A stretch of DNA of 64,000 nucleotides from Rickettsia endosymbiont of Ceutorhynchus obstrictus (GCF_964026565.1 NZ_OZ032162.1:868001-932000); one strand, 5' to 3'. Shown: positions 55,206 to 63,669, counted from the stretch's first letter. The notes: a model not told the origin generated them from the letters alone. A program made the numbers and translations.

Positions 55206-55604
55206 ATGATTATTTCTAAAGAGTGGACAGTGCCGGCTAATTTAAAATTAATAAAAGTTACCGAGTACAATTGTAACAAAGTGCTAGTCGGATTATTTGC
55301 GGAGGAATTTGAAGCGATTATAAGATACGTAACCGGAATAACACTAGCTAGCGAAGTACAAGTTGATATAGAAAATGACCAATACCTATGCTCACAGGGA
55401 GGAGGCAAATTTATCCTTACTATTGAACGTAAAAACTTTTCTATCACCCCCGACGATTATCAAGGCAAGCAATTAGAAACTAAAAATTTTGATTTGTTTA
55501 TCGGTACGTTTAACCATAAGCGGGAAAATATAAATATTAAAATAGAAGCTATGCTTGTGGACACGATTACCAAAAAGCCGACCACTATAGATAAGGTCTT
55601 ATAA
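55206..55604 (+). CDS. Unknown protein of the plasmid-like module (only in left arm), 132 aa
   Basis: I do not recognise it. It looks like a single beta-rich domain (ECNCNKVLVGLFAEEFEAIIRYVTG-like start; KFILTIERKNFSITPDDYQGKQ). The following gene may be a distant paralogue: both have 'FE.(I/L)I....(G/I)......', then 'G.....F.L.I'. It has the same leader, AACGAGGTTAATTTATG, as its neighbours. The gene is absent from the right arm. Confidence 0.65.
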   Translation: MIISKEWTVPANLKLIKVTEYNCNKVLVGLFAEEFEAIIRYVTGITLASEVQVDIENDQYLCSQGGGKFILTIERKNFSITPDDYQGKQLETKNFDLFIGTFNHKRENINIKIEAMLVDTITKKPTTIDKVL

Positions 55605-55631
55605 ATAATAATAATAAAATACGAGGTTAAT

Positions 55632-56072
55632 ATGGCTAAATATAAAATTACTAATACTAAATTAAACATCGATGATATTAAAACCAAAATTATTTACTCT
55701 AATAATAATGGTTGTACGGAAAAAGAAGTAAAAGAATTGTCAGATATATTTGAAACGCTAATAACGTGCATAGTGATAGCAAGAACGTCGGAAAATTTAA
55801 GCGAACGTTTTAATATTTATTTAAATAACAACAAAATATCGACGAAAGCAAGCGGCAAGTACGGCAACAAGTGCAGTAATTTTCAATTAAAAATCAATCG
55901 TGTAAGACAAGAATCCGACGATGACGAAGACCACGCTGACTTTTGGTTACCTTATGACTGTTTTAAGGGAGTATTTAAACATAAAATGACTAATAAAGCA
56001 TTAGCAATAGGTGGGGCTATTACTGATAGCCGGGGTGAAGAACTTATATTTGAACAGATTGCACCTATTTAA
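55632..56072 (+). CDS. Unknown protein of the plasmid-like module (only in left arm), 146 aa
   Basis: Not recognised. It has an acidic patch (RQESDDDEDHADFWLPYDCF) and alternating beta-like segments. It starts 28 bp after the previous gene with the shared leader (ACGAGGTTAATATG), so the two form one transcript. The right arm lacks it. A nucleic-acid-binding or accessory replication role is possible but there is no evidence. Confidence 0.65.
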   Translation: MAKYKITNTKLNIDDIKTKIIYSNNNGCTEKEVKELSDIFETLITCIVIARTSENLSERFNIYLNNNKISTKASGKYGNKCSNFQLKINRVRQESDDDEDHADFWLPYDCFKGVFKHKMTNKALAIGGAITDSRGEELIFEQIAPI

Positions 56073-56158
56073 ACCGGCTTAAGCTACGCTAAATTATTTA
56101 TTTAGCGTACCTTCGTAACTTTTTTAATAAACAATTAACAATAAAAAACGAGGTTAAT

Positions 56159-56695
56159 ATGACTAATGAAAATGATTATAACAAACTTATAGTACACAAA
56201 ATAGACTTTACGGTTAATGATGATTTTGAAACAGTAGAATATAACGAGGAATTAATCGGCGAATATTATCAAGATGAATTAGAGCCGACCAATGACTATA
56301 ACGACTGGGCTGATCAAATCAACGAAATGTTTTGGAGCGAAATAGGTTGCCAAGGCACGTATTATGAACCTAAAACTTTCAATGAAGCAATAGCTTTGGA
56401 ATGCACTTTAATGCCTTTTAAATATCAAGGTAAAAATATGTTAGCTTTGCAGAATCGAGAGAAAGGTCATTATACTGCTCGGCTAAGGGCATATAAATTA
56501 TTAACGGATGTTATAATTACTAATAATATATACTATTTTACCTCCGAAGGTAAATTTCATGATTACGCTGAAACTTTTATAGAAAAGGATATGCTTGATA
56601 TGATTCAAAGAGCATATACACGAGCATTAAAGTATAACCACTTAGTCTCCGGCGATAAAATTCAAGACTATCAACTTCCAAAAACTAGCTCTTAA
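56159..56695 (+). CDS. Paralogue family protein (YYEP family), 178 aa
   Basis: Contains IDFTVNDDFETVEYNEELI, then GTYYEPKTFNEAIALECTLMPFKYQGKNMLALQN and a helical end. Family shared with 56748 and others. The leader is AACGAGGTTAATATG. Its mirror-position gene at 61331 belongs to the same family but is much more diverged than the neighbouring arm genes. Function unknown. Confidence 0.75.
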   Translation: MTNENDYNKLIVHKIDFTVNDDFETVEYNEELIGEYYQDELEPTNDYNDWADQINEMFWSEIGCQGTYYEPKTFNEAIALECTLMPFKYQGKNMLALQNREKGHYTARLRAYKLLTDVIITNNIYYFTSEGKFHDYAETFIEKDMLDMIQRAYTRALKYNHLVSGDKIQDYQLPKTSS

Positions 56696-56747
56696 ACCGA
56701 AGGTATTTTACTTTTTTAATAAACTAATAACAAACAACGAGGTTAAT

Positions 56748-57260
56748 ATGATTACTAACTATTTGAGCCGACTTAACAAAAAATTTTATATTATACGTAA
56801 AATAGACTTTACGACTAACAGCGAGGCTGAGGCGTTAGAATATAACGACGAATTAATTACTACGTATTACAAAGACAAGCCGGAAATAACTAATAAGAAT
56901 AATTCGCTGGAGGATAGGCTTGATTTAATATTTTGTAATAATAACTTAGATTATGGCATATATTATGAACCTTTAATTTTTAACGAAATAATAGCTTTAG
57001 AATGTGGCTTAATACCTATTAAATATAATAAAAAGGGTATGTTAGCTTCGCCCTGTTACGGAATGGAGTTAATCACTTGGCTAGGAAATTATGAATTATT
57101 AGCGAACATTATAATTAATAACCGAGGTAACTTTTTTACCTCTACCGGTAAAATTTCTAAGAATTTCAAAAATCTTATGGACAAAAACCTAGCCGAGAAA
57201 ATCCTAAAAATATATTTAAAAGTATCAAAAACCCTTAACAATAAAACTAAAGAGAATTAG
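56748..57260 (+). CDS. Paralogue family protein (YYEP family), 170 aa
   Basis: Contains KIDFTTNSEAEALEYNDELI and GIYYEPLIFNEIIALECGLI, with KGMLASPCYGMEL in place of GKNMLAL. The mirror copy (60616-61128) differs at only five positions. Its end overlaps the convergent DnaA-like gene by 4 bp. Leader: AACGAGGTTAATATG. Function unknown; conserved linkage to the replication initiator suggests a role in plasmid maintenance (inference). Confidence 0.78.
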   Translation: MITNYLSRLNKKFYIIRKIDFTTNSEAEALEYNDELITTYYKDKPEITNKNNSLEDRLDLIFCNNNLDYGIYYEPLIFNEIIALECGLIPIKYNKKGMLASPCYGMELITWLGNYELLANIIINNRGNFFTSTGKISKNFKNLMDKNLAEKILKIYLKVSKTLNNKTKEN

Positions 57261-58801
57261 GCTTTTACTAATTCAAAAGTAAAATTATAACTTTCGCAAG
57301 CCGCCCTTAGTGCTTGGGCGTAGTTGCCTGTAATCCAGCTACCGATAAAAGGTGTTTCCGGTTTAAGTTTTATTTGTTTTGAATCGTTATTTTCTTCAAC
57401 CGCTTCTAATCTACTAAACCAAGATTTATCCACAGCCTCGCCGTAATGTGCTATCAAATATTGCCTTACTTTATACCATATCGAATTAGGATTTAACCCC
57501 GCAAGCCCGATATAGCCGTTGCTAAGCGTTTTTGCTGTTTGTTTAGGCGCATTGCCGGTAAAAGGCAAGATTTCCAAACGCTGTATTTCCTGCCCATACA
57601 CCGCTTGTATTTCTTGAAGCAATCGAGTTTTAACATAATCGGACAAAGTAATATTTTTTGTTAATTTTAGTTGATAAGCCTCCGAGGCAATTTTAGAAAA
57701 CTCACAAGAGCGTAATAAAGGCTCAGCGATATCCGGTTCAAAAACTGCCGCTATCTTTCGCTCTAATTGTGCCTTTTGACTTGTACCTAAGCTATATTCT
57801 TTTTCAGCTAAATACTCATCTCGTGCTTTAGTAGCTTCATCCGTTTTAAACCTAAAGCCCTCATTATTCACGACCGGTGCTTGTCGCAGCTCATAAGTCA
57901 AAGCTTTAGCCATGTAATTTAAAACCGCTTTTTTGTTATAAAATTTATTATTTGGGTATTGCTCAGCAAGTTTCATCAGTAATTTATTCATATAGCTTAA
58001 GTTAAATTCTCGATTTGATCGAAGCCGCAATATGCCTGCCTCTTCTTCGGTTAACGGATGGAATTCGGATAATTTCCTACCACCACACCATTTTTTTGCC
58101 TTATCGATAAGCGTAGAAATGGGATTAGAGGAAGCAGGAGGGGGAGCGGAAGCACTAGAACCGGAATCGGTGGAGTGAGAATTTGCTTCTGACGGGGGTG
58201 TAGGAGTTTTTGCCGGGTCGTTTTTATTACTTATTTCTAAATTTTTATTAACAAAATTAGATTTATCTATATCTATATCTTTATCTCTATATTTATACTT
58301 AGATATAGATATATCTATTATATTGTCTTGTTGAAAATTATTTTCGGTTAACCCGAAATTTTTTTCCGGTTCAGTGGAAATATTTTTCTTATAAGGTTCA
58401 AATTTTTTTACCAGCTTTATACACGGCACATTACGGCATTTTACATAATGTTTTACCACTGTATTTAAAGTAAGCTTAATAAAACCGCCGTCATGCAATT
58501 CAAGCAAGCACTGCCTTATACGTTTCTGACATACCCCTATTAGCTGCTCAAAATAATAATAACTTTCCTGCAATTCATTTAATTCATCATTTGCCCCCTC
58601 TAAAATCTTATCGTTTTGTAATCGCGAAACTATCAATGATAAAACTTGCCGTGCGGATTTACTTAAAACTTTACCCTCGCTAGAGGTCAGCGTACGCCAC
58701 TCAGGAGGGATGAAATTACCGACTATATTATAAAAAATGGTATCGCTAGAATTAGAATTTTTAATAGAAATTGCGTCAAAAGGTGTAACTATTTTTGACA
58801 T
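57257..58801 (-). CDS. DnaA-N-domain replication initiator, plasmid type (left copy, intact)
   Basis: A 514-residue protein. Residues 1-140 have a winged-helix look (RQVLSLIVSRLQND, then FEQLIGVCQKRIRQCLLELHDGGFIKLTLN). Residues 150-225 are low-complexity and Ser/Pro/Asn-rich. The C-terminal domain (SIWYKVRQYLIAHYGEAVDKSWFSRLEAVEE ... KPETPFIGSWITGNYAQAL) matches the DnaA N-terminal domain pattern 'W..v...l......  sWf..l.......  l.aPt.f...Wi...y...l'. Rickettsia plasmids carry such DnaA-like initiators. There is no AAA+ or DNA-binding domain IV. It starts near the att core and points away from it. Confidence 0.75.
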   Translation of the reverse strand: MSKIVTPFDAISIKNSNSSDTIFYNIVGNFIPPEWRTLTSSEGKVLSKSARQVLSLIVSRLQNDKILEGANDELNELQESYYYFEQLIGVCQKRIRQCLLELHDGGFIKLTLNTVVKHYVKCRNVPCIKLVKKFEPYKKNISTEPEKNFGLTENNFQQDNIIDISISKYKYRDKDIDIDKSNFVNKNLEISNKNDPAKTPTPPSEANSHSTDSGSSASAPPPASSNPISTLIDKAKKWCGGRKLSEFHPLTEEEAGILRLRSNREFNLSYMNKLLMKLAEQYPNNKFYNKKAVLNYMAKALTYELRQAPVVNNEGFRFKTDEATKARDEYLAEKEYSLGTSQKAQLERKIAAVFEPDIAEPLLRSCEFSKIASEAYQLKLTKNITLSDYVKTRLLQEIQAVYGQEIQRLEILPFTGNAPKQTAKTLSNGYIGLAGLNPNSIWYKVRQYLIAHYGEAVDKSWFSRLEAVEENNDSKQIKLKPETPFIGSWITGNYAQALRAACESYNFTFELVKA

Positions 58802-59172
58802 ATTACCCCCCTCTGAAACCCAGTTAAGAAGAGGCTTGGCGAGCTATTACGCCGATCGAAAATTAAGTCAAAAGGCGAATAAAAGGAGCATATGGGGTTT
58901 TTAGTATATTTTAATAAAGCCCTAAAACCCGATAGTAATGCGGTGAGGCGAGGGGGGCTTGCACCCCAGACCTTCTGCCTGTCACGCAGAAGGTCGCGGG
59001 TTCGAGTCCCGTCACTCCCGCCAGTTCCTGCTGGGGTTTTCAGGGCTTTCTGGGGCTTTTCTAAATTTTCTAAAAACTCCGTATGTTCCTTTTATTCGCC
59101 TTTTGACTTAATTTTCGAGCGGTGTAATAGCTCGCCAAGCCTCTTCCTGACTGGATTTCAGAGGGAGGTAAT
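58802..59172. promoter_or_regulatory. Symmetric spacer between two divergent DnaA-like genes, holding attR
   Basis: The two halves mirror each other: GGCTTGGCGAGCTATTAC near 58835 against the inverted GTAATAGCTCGCCAAGCC near 59126, and GGCGAATAAAAGGAGCATAT near 58874 against ATGTTCCTTTTATTCGCC. In the left half, the reverse strand next to the anticodon stem reads TGGGGTGCAAGCCCC, like a degenerate T-arm. The right half holds the true tRNA 3' half. Promoters for both DnaA-like genes should lie here. Confidence 0.7.
58974..59023 (+). other. attR: 50-bp copy of the tRNA-Asp 3' half
   Basis: Exact copy of 19540-19589, from TCTGCCTGTCACGCAGAAGG to CCA. The 5' half of the tRNA is absent, so it is not a functional tRNA. 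The flanking bases extend the anticodon stem to a 10-bp perfect hairpin (GACCTTCTGC / GCAGAAGGTC, 58969-58995), which makes the core region symmetric. It marks the right end of the integrated element. Confidence 0.9.
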
Positions 59173-60651
59173 ATGCAAAAAATAGTTACACCTTTTCCTA
59201 CTTCCACAACTGTAAATGATACTATTTTTTATAATTTAGTCGGTAATTTTATACCGCCTGAATGGCGTAATTTGACCTCTAGCGACGGTAAAATTTTAAG
59301 TAAAACCGCTCGGCAAGTTTTATCATTGATAGTTTCGCAGTTACAAAATGATCAGATTTCCGACGGGGTAAATGATGAGTTACAGGAAAGTTATTATTAT
59401 TTTGAGCAGCTACTCGGGGTATGTCAGAAACGTATCAGGCAGTGTTTGCTGGAATTACGGGACGGCGGTTTTATTAAGCTTACTTTAAATACAGTGGTAA
59501 AACATTATGTAAAATGCCGTAATGTGCCGTGTATAAAACTAGCAAAAAATTTTGAGCCTTACCGGAAAAATCTTTCTGCTGAACCGGAAAAAAGTTTCGG
59601 GTTCAACGGAAAGATTTTAGAAGCAGACAATATAATAGATAATAGTATATCTATAAATAAATCTAGATATCTCGACGAATCTAATTTTATAAATAAAAAT
59701 TTAGAAATAAATAATAAAAACAACCCTGCAAAAACTCCTACACCCCCGTCAGAAGCAAATTCTCACTCCACCGGTTCTGGTTCTAGTGCTTCCGCTTCTG
59801 CTTCCTCTAATCCCATTTCTACGCTTATCGATAAGGCAAAAGAATGGTGCGGCGGTAGGAAATTATCCGAATTCCATCCGTTAACTGAGGAAGACGGCAT
59901 TTGGCTAAGAAATAAATCAGGACGTGAGTTTAACCTGCGATATATCAATAATCTACTGATGAGACTAGCCGAAAAACTCCCAGATAATCGATTTTACGGC
60001 AAAAAGTCGGTATTAAACTATATGGCTATGGCATTGCTGTATGAAAAGCGTACGGTAGAAGTTGCCAATAACGAAAGCTTTAATTTTGGGCTTGAAGCTG
60101 CCGTTAAGAAGAGGGAAGAATATTTAAAGAAAAAAGAATATAGCCAAGAGACAACACCGCAAGCACAATTAGAGCGAAAGATAGCGGCAGTTTTTGAACC
60201 GGATATAGCTTACCCTTTATTACGCTCTTGTGAGTTTTCTAAAATTGCCTCGGAGGCTTATCAACTAAAATTAACAAAAAATATTACTTTGTCCGATTAT
60301 GTTAAAACTCGATTGCTTCAAGAAATACAAGCGGTATATGGTCAGGAAATACAGCGTTTGGAAGTCTTGCCTTTTACCGGCAATGCGCCTAAACAAACAG
60401 CAAAAACGCTTAGCAACAGTTATATCGGGCTTGCGGGGTTAAATCCTAATTCGATATGGTACAAAGTAAGGCAATATTTGATAGCACACTATGGCGAGGC
60501 TATTGATAAATCTTGGTTTAGTAGATTAGAAGCGGTTGAAGAAAATAACGATTCAAAACAAATAAAACTTAAACCGGAAACACCTTTTATAGGGGCGTGG
60601 ATCATTAGTAAAAACCTAATTCTCTTTAGTTTTATTGTTAAGGGTTTTTGA
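59173..60651 (+). CDS. DnaA-N-domain replication initiator (right copy, C-terminally truncated)
   Basis: A 492-residue homologue of the 57257 gene, transcribed divergently. Residues 1-135 and about 360-475 are near-identical to it; residues about 235-340 differ much more. After PETPFIGAWI a deletion of about 60 bp removes the last 24 residues of the DnaA-N domain (TGNYAQALRAACES...). The frame then continues into the opposite strand of the next gene, adding SKNLILFSFIVKGF. It overlaps that gene by 36 bp. The C-terminal helix of the domain is lost, so activity is doubtful. Confidence 0.72.
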   Translation: MQKIVTPFPTSTTVNDTIFYNLVGNFIPPEWRNLTSSDGKILSKTARQVLSLIVSQLQNDQISDGVNDELQESYYYFEQLLGVCQKRIRQCLLELRDGGFIKLTLNTVVKHYVKCRNVPCIKLAKNFEPYRKNLSAEPEKSFGFNGKILEADNIIDNSISINKSRYLDESNFINKNLEINNKNNPAKTPTPPSEANSHSTGSGSSASASASSNPISTLIDKAKEWCGGRKLSEFHPLTEEDGIWLRNKSGREFNLRYINNLLMRLAEKLPDNRFYGKKSVLNYMAMALLYEKRTVEVANNESFNFGLEAAVKKREEYLKKKEYSQETTPQAQLERKIAAVFEPDIAYPLLRSCEFSKIASEAYQLKLTKNITLSDYVKTRLLQEIQAVYGQEIQRLEVLPFTGNAPKQTAKTLSNSYIGLAGLNPNSIWYKVRQYLIAHYGEAIDKSWFSRLEAVEENNDSKQIKLKPETPFIGAWIISKNLILFSFIVKGF

Positions 60652-61128
60652 TACTTTTAAATATATTTTTAGGATTTTCTCGGCTAGGTTTTTGTCCATA
60701 AGATTTTTGAAATTCTTAGAAATTTTACCGGTAGAGGTAAAAAAGTTACCTCGGTTATTAATTATAATGTTCGCTAATAATTCATAATTTCCTAGCCAAG
60801 CGATTAACTCCATTCCGTAACAGGGCGAAGCTAACATACCCTTTTTATTATATTTAATAGCTATTAAGCCACATTCTAAAGCTATTATTTCGTTAAAAAT
60901 TAAAGGTTCATAATATATGCCATAATCTAAGTTATTATTACAAAATATTAAATCAAGCCTATCCTCCAGCGAATTATTCTTATTAGTTATTTCCGGCTTG
61001 TCTTTGTAATACGTAGTAATTAATTCGTCGTTATATTCTAACGCCTCAGCCTCGCTGTTAGTCGTAAAGTCTATTTTACGTATAATATAAAATTTTTTGT
61101 TAAGTCGTTCTAAATAGTTAATAACCAT
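60616..61128 (-). CDS. Paralogue family protein (YYEP family), right-arm copy
   Basis: 170 residues, differing from the 56748 product at five positions (I2V, T3I, S7E, one P to A and one T to A). It has the shared leader (AACGAGGTTAATATG, reverse strand at 61129). Its 3' end is overlapped by the truncated DnaA-like gene. Such low protein change against larger change next to it suggests selection or gene conversion. Confidence 0.75.
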   Translation of the reverse strand: MVINYLERLNKKFYIIRKIDFTTNSEAEALEYNDELITTYYKDKPEITNKNNSLEDRLDLIFCNNNLDYGIYYEPLIFNEIIALECGLIAIKYNKKGMLASPCYGMELIAWLGNYELLANIIINNRGNFFTSTGKISKNFKNLMDKNLAEKILKIYLKVSKTLNNKTKEN

Positions 61129-61330
61129 ATTAACCTCGTTTTTTATTGTTAATTGTTAATTTTAAGTTGTATTAAATTATACTTTTAAATTTGTTATTTT
61201 TTAGTTGCCTTCTATTTTATCGTTTTGTATACTAAGCTTTCATTTTGTTGTTATTGTTATTAATTTATTAAAAAGTTTCTAAGGGTTACGAAGGTACGCT
61301 AAAAACTAGCGTACTGCTAGTCCGTTGCTT

Positions 61331-61825
61331 TTAAATTATTTTTAAAATCCTCTCGGCTATGTCTTTCCCTATGACATCTTCGGCGTCCTTAGAAATTTCC
61401 CCTTCTCGTATAAAGAATTTACTTTTTGGATCAATTGTATTGCTAGTTAACAATTGATAAGCTTCTAGTCGCAAAGTTACGTTCATATTGTTACTACACA
61501 AAGCTAACATATTCTTACCCCGATATTGAAAAGGCGTTAAGTCGCACTCAAAAGCTATTGTCTCGTCGAAAATTGAGGGCTCGTAATATGTATTGTAATA
61601 GCTTAAGCCGTCCCAAAATGTTTGCTCTAATTCCGCCTCTAGTTCGTCAGGGTCAATATTTACGTCCTCTTCATCGCTGTGATATTCCGCAAATAATTCT
61701 TTGTTATATTCTACTTGCTCATAATTATATTTCGCTTCTTCACAATTATTTTCTTCTTCAAAGTTTATTTCGTGAATAGTATAAAATTGTTTTTCAAGTC
61801 CGCTATTTAAATGGTAGATAGTCAT
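61331..61825 (-). CDS. Paralogue family protein (YYEP family), diverged right-arm gene
   Basis: A 164-residue member: INFEEENNCEEAKYNYEQVEYNKELF, then NTYYEPSIFDETIAFECDLTPFQYRGKNMLALCS. It occupies the mirror position of the 56159 gene, but the two are far more different than their neighbours are. The leader also differs (AAAAAGGGCTTTTATG, reverse strand). It may be a different family member brought in by recombination. Confidence 0.7.
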   Translation of the reverse strand: MTIYHLNSGLEKQFYTIHEINFEEENNCEEAKYNYEQVEYNKELFAEYHSDEEDVNIDPDELEAELEQTFWDGLSYYNTYYEPSIFDETIAFECDLTPFQYRGKNMLALCSNNMNVTLRLEAYQLLTSNTIDPKSKFFIREGEISKDAEDVIGKDIAERILKII

Positions 61826-62574
61826 AAAAGCCCTTTTTATTAATTGTTAAGTTTATAAAGTTTTAAATTTCACAATTTGTTTTATAAAGTCCTTATTGTG
61901 ATATATTTACTTTGTTAGACAAAAAATAAGTTATTTATAATTTTATTTATTACTATTGTTAGTGTAATTTTTTTACTTATATATAATTATTAGTTTTTTT
62001 GTCGTTATCCTATCGATGTCATGAAGTAATTTTGAAGTCAAGGCGGGAAATCATTATTTTTATTATTATTGTAATTATTTTTACTACTGTCTCTTTCTTG
62101 CGGCAAAGTTAGGGAATTTAAATATTAGGGCTATATTTTATTATAAAAACTATAAAATAATAAATTTGCTATTTTTCGTTAGCAATTAAATATAGCTAGT
62201 AATTATTAATTACTAACTACTAACTATATTAATACTAATTATTATTTAACTTATAATTTTTTATTTTTAAAAGAAGAATTAGAAGAATTTTATTAAGAAA
62301 TGTTTAATATTTAATTACTAAACATAATAAAGATATTATTTATATTAATAGTTAGTAATAAGTAATTTATGAATTATCTATATATTGATAGACCAACCGT
62401 ATTACTTAAGTAAAAAAATAATTAGGTTACTACCCCGGGAAACAATAACGACGCTTATATAATATTTTATGCTAATTAAATTATTATTATTAAATAAAGC
62501 TTAAACTAAACTTATATAGTGCTTATAAAAGAAAAGTTAAGCTTATAAATTAGCTTAACTTTAGGCTTTTTTTA
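61826..62574. other. AT-rich spacer of the right arm
   Basis: No gene. Mirrors 54305-55205: GACATCGATAGGATAACGAC-type sequence (62000-62025), a single GAGACAGTAG...-type repeat near 62080-62105 in place of the pair in the left arm, one AT-rich module (62230-62402) and the terminator of the 62575 gene. Confidence 0.55.
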
Positions 62575-62994
62575 TCAACGATAGCTATTTAAATAAAATA
62601 CTTTATCATTGTAAACTTCGGTACTTTTTTTAGTTACTTGTTGAGCGTATCTTTCTAATTGCGTTTCGTAACAGTGAAACCAACCATCATTTAAATCTCT
62701 ACATAAAGCGATCAAGTTTTTACCCTCATAACTAAAAGGAAGAAAACCTTGCTTCATAATTAATTCTTCTTTAAAAGTTTGGGTTTCATGTGGTTCATAA
62801 TATATATTCCAAGCGGTCAAATCCTCATAAATTTTTTGGTATATATTATTAAAATGTTTATTTTTTCTGTAATATTCTATTATTAATTTAAAATTAAATT
62901 CTACTTCGCCTTGAAAAAAAGCTCTAGTCAAATCATGTTTGTCAATATTATGAAGCTTATAAAAATTAGTACCGTCAATTTTAACGTTAAACAT
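62575..62994 (-). CDS. Paralogue family protein (YYEP family), right-arm copy of the 53885 gene
   Basis: 139 residues, one residue different from the 53885 product (R for K near residue 116). Terminator and upstream sequence are also mirrored. This near-identity indicates recent duplication or ongoing gene conversion. Function unknown. Confidence 0.75.
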   Translation of the reverse strand: MFNVKIDGTNFYKLHNIDKHDLTRAFFQGEVEFNFKLIIEYYRKNKHFNNIYQKIYEDLTAWNIYYEPHETQTFKEELIMKQGFLPFSYEGKNLIALCRDLNDGWFHCYETQLERYAQQVTKKSTEVYNDKVFYLNSYR

Positions 62995-63669
62995 AAAAAA
63001 CCTATTATTAATTGTTAAGTTTATAGTTAGTAATTATTAATATATAAAACGTTATTAGTTAATTAACGCTTTAGACCACCATTACCGTGGGAAATTTTGG
63101 AAGTACAGCGGATAAAATAATAATTTTTATAATTTTTTTAATATTTACCAAAATTATAAAAATTTTGTGACTTTTCAGCGGCAATAAGGGGAACATTGAA
63201 CAAAACAACGAAATAATAAAGAATAATACTAATTATTATTAACTTATAATTTTTTATTTTTTGAAAGAAAATCAGAAGAGCTTTATTAAGAAATATTTAA
63301 TATTTAATTATTAAATATAATAAAAGTATTATTTATATTAATAGTTAATAATAAGTAAGTAGTTATTTATATATTTATAGATTAATTGTATGAGCAGGAA
63401 GAAATTATAGTAATTATAATATTTATTTTCCCGGTTATTCGTTGCCCGGAACATATAAGGAGCATATGAAACTAAAAGCCTAATCAAATCCTTATAGTTA
63501 TTAGGGTTCTAAGTGTTTAGCCCTCTGATGGGACAGCAGAGGGCTAAGGATAATTTAACAAATTAAGGCAAATATTGTTGTTTTTTAGCCACTTTTTGCT
63601 GTTTTTTCTTATTTTTTTGCCGGATCTGAGACTTAAATCTACGGTAGGGGGTAGTTTGGCTTTAGGAAG
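62995..63669. other. AT-rich spacer of the right arm with stem-loop
   Basis: No gene. Mirrors 53210-53884. It contains the fourth AT-rich module (63225-63389) and the stem TAGCCCTCTG/CAGAGGGCTA (63518-63546). Confidence 0.55.

Larger units (their letters stand above)
52880..58972. repeat. Left arm of the large inverted repeat
   Basis: From AATAGTTGAGC (52880) to the attR stem (58972), the sequence matches 58992-64000 in reverse complement. It includes the intron 3' part, a paralogue gene, AT-rich modules, two genes absent from the right arm (55206-56072), three further genes and the DnaA-like gene. The left limit may lie further left because the right arm is cut by the window end. Confidence 0.92.

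Noticed and set aside
58974..59023. A second functional tRNA-Asp
   Set aside because: Only the 3' half is present; the 5' acceptor strand and D-arm are missing. It is an attachment site.
58892..59185. 97-residue ORF across the palindrome centre
   Set aside because: It translates the tRNA 3' half and the mirrored spacer. No ribosome site and no protein-like conservation.
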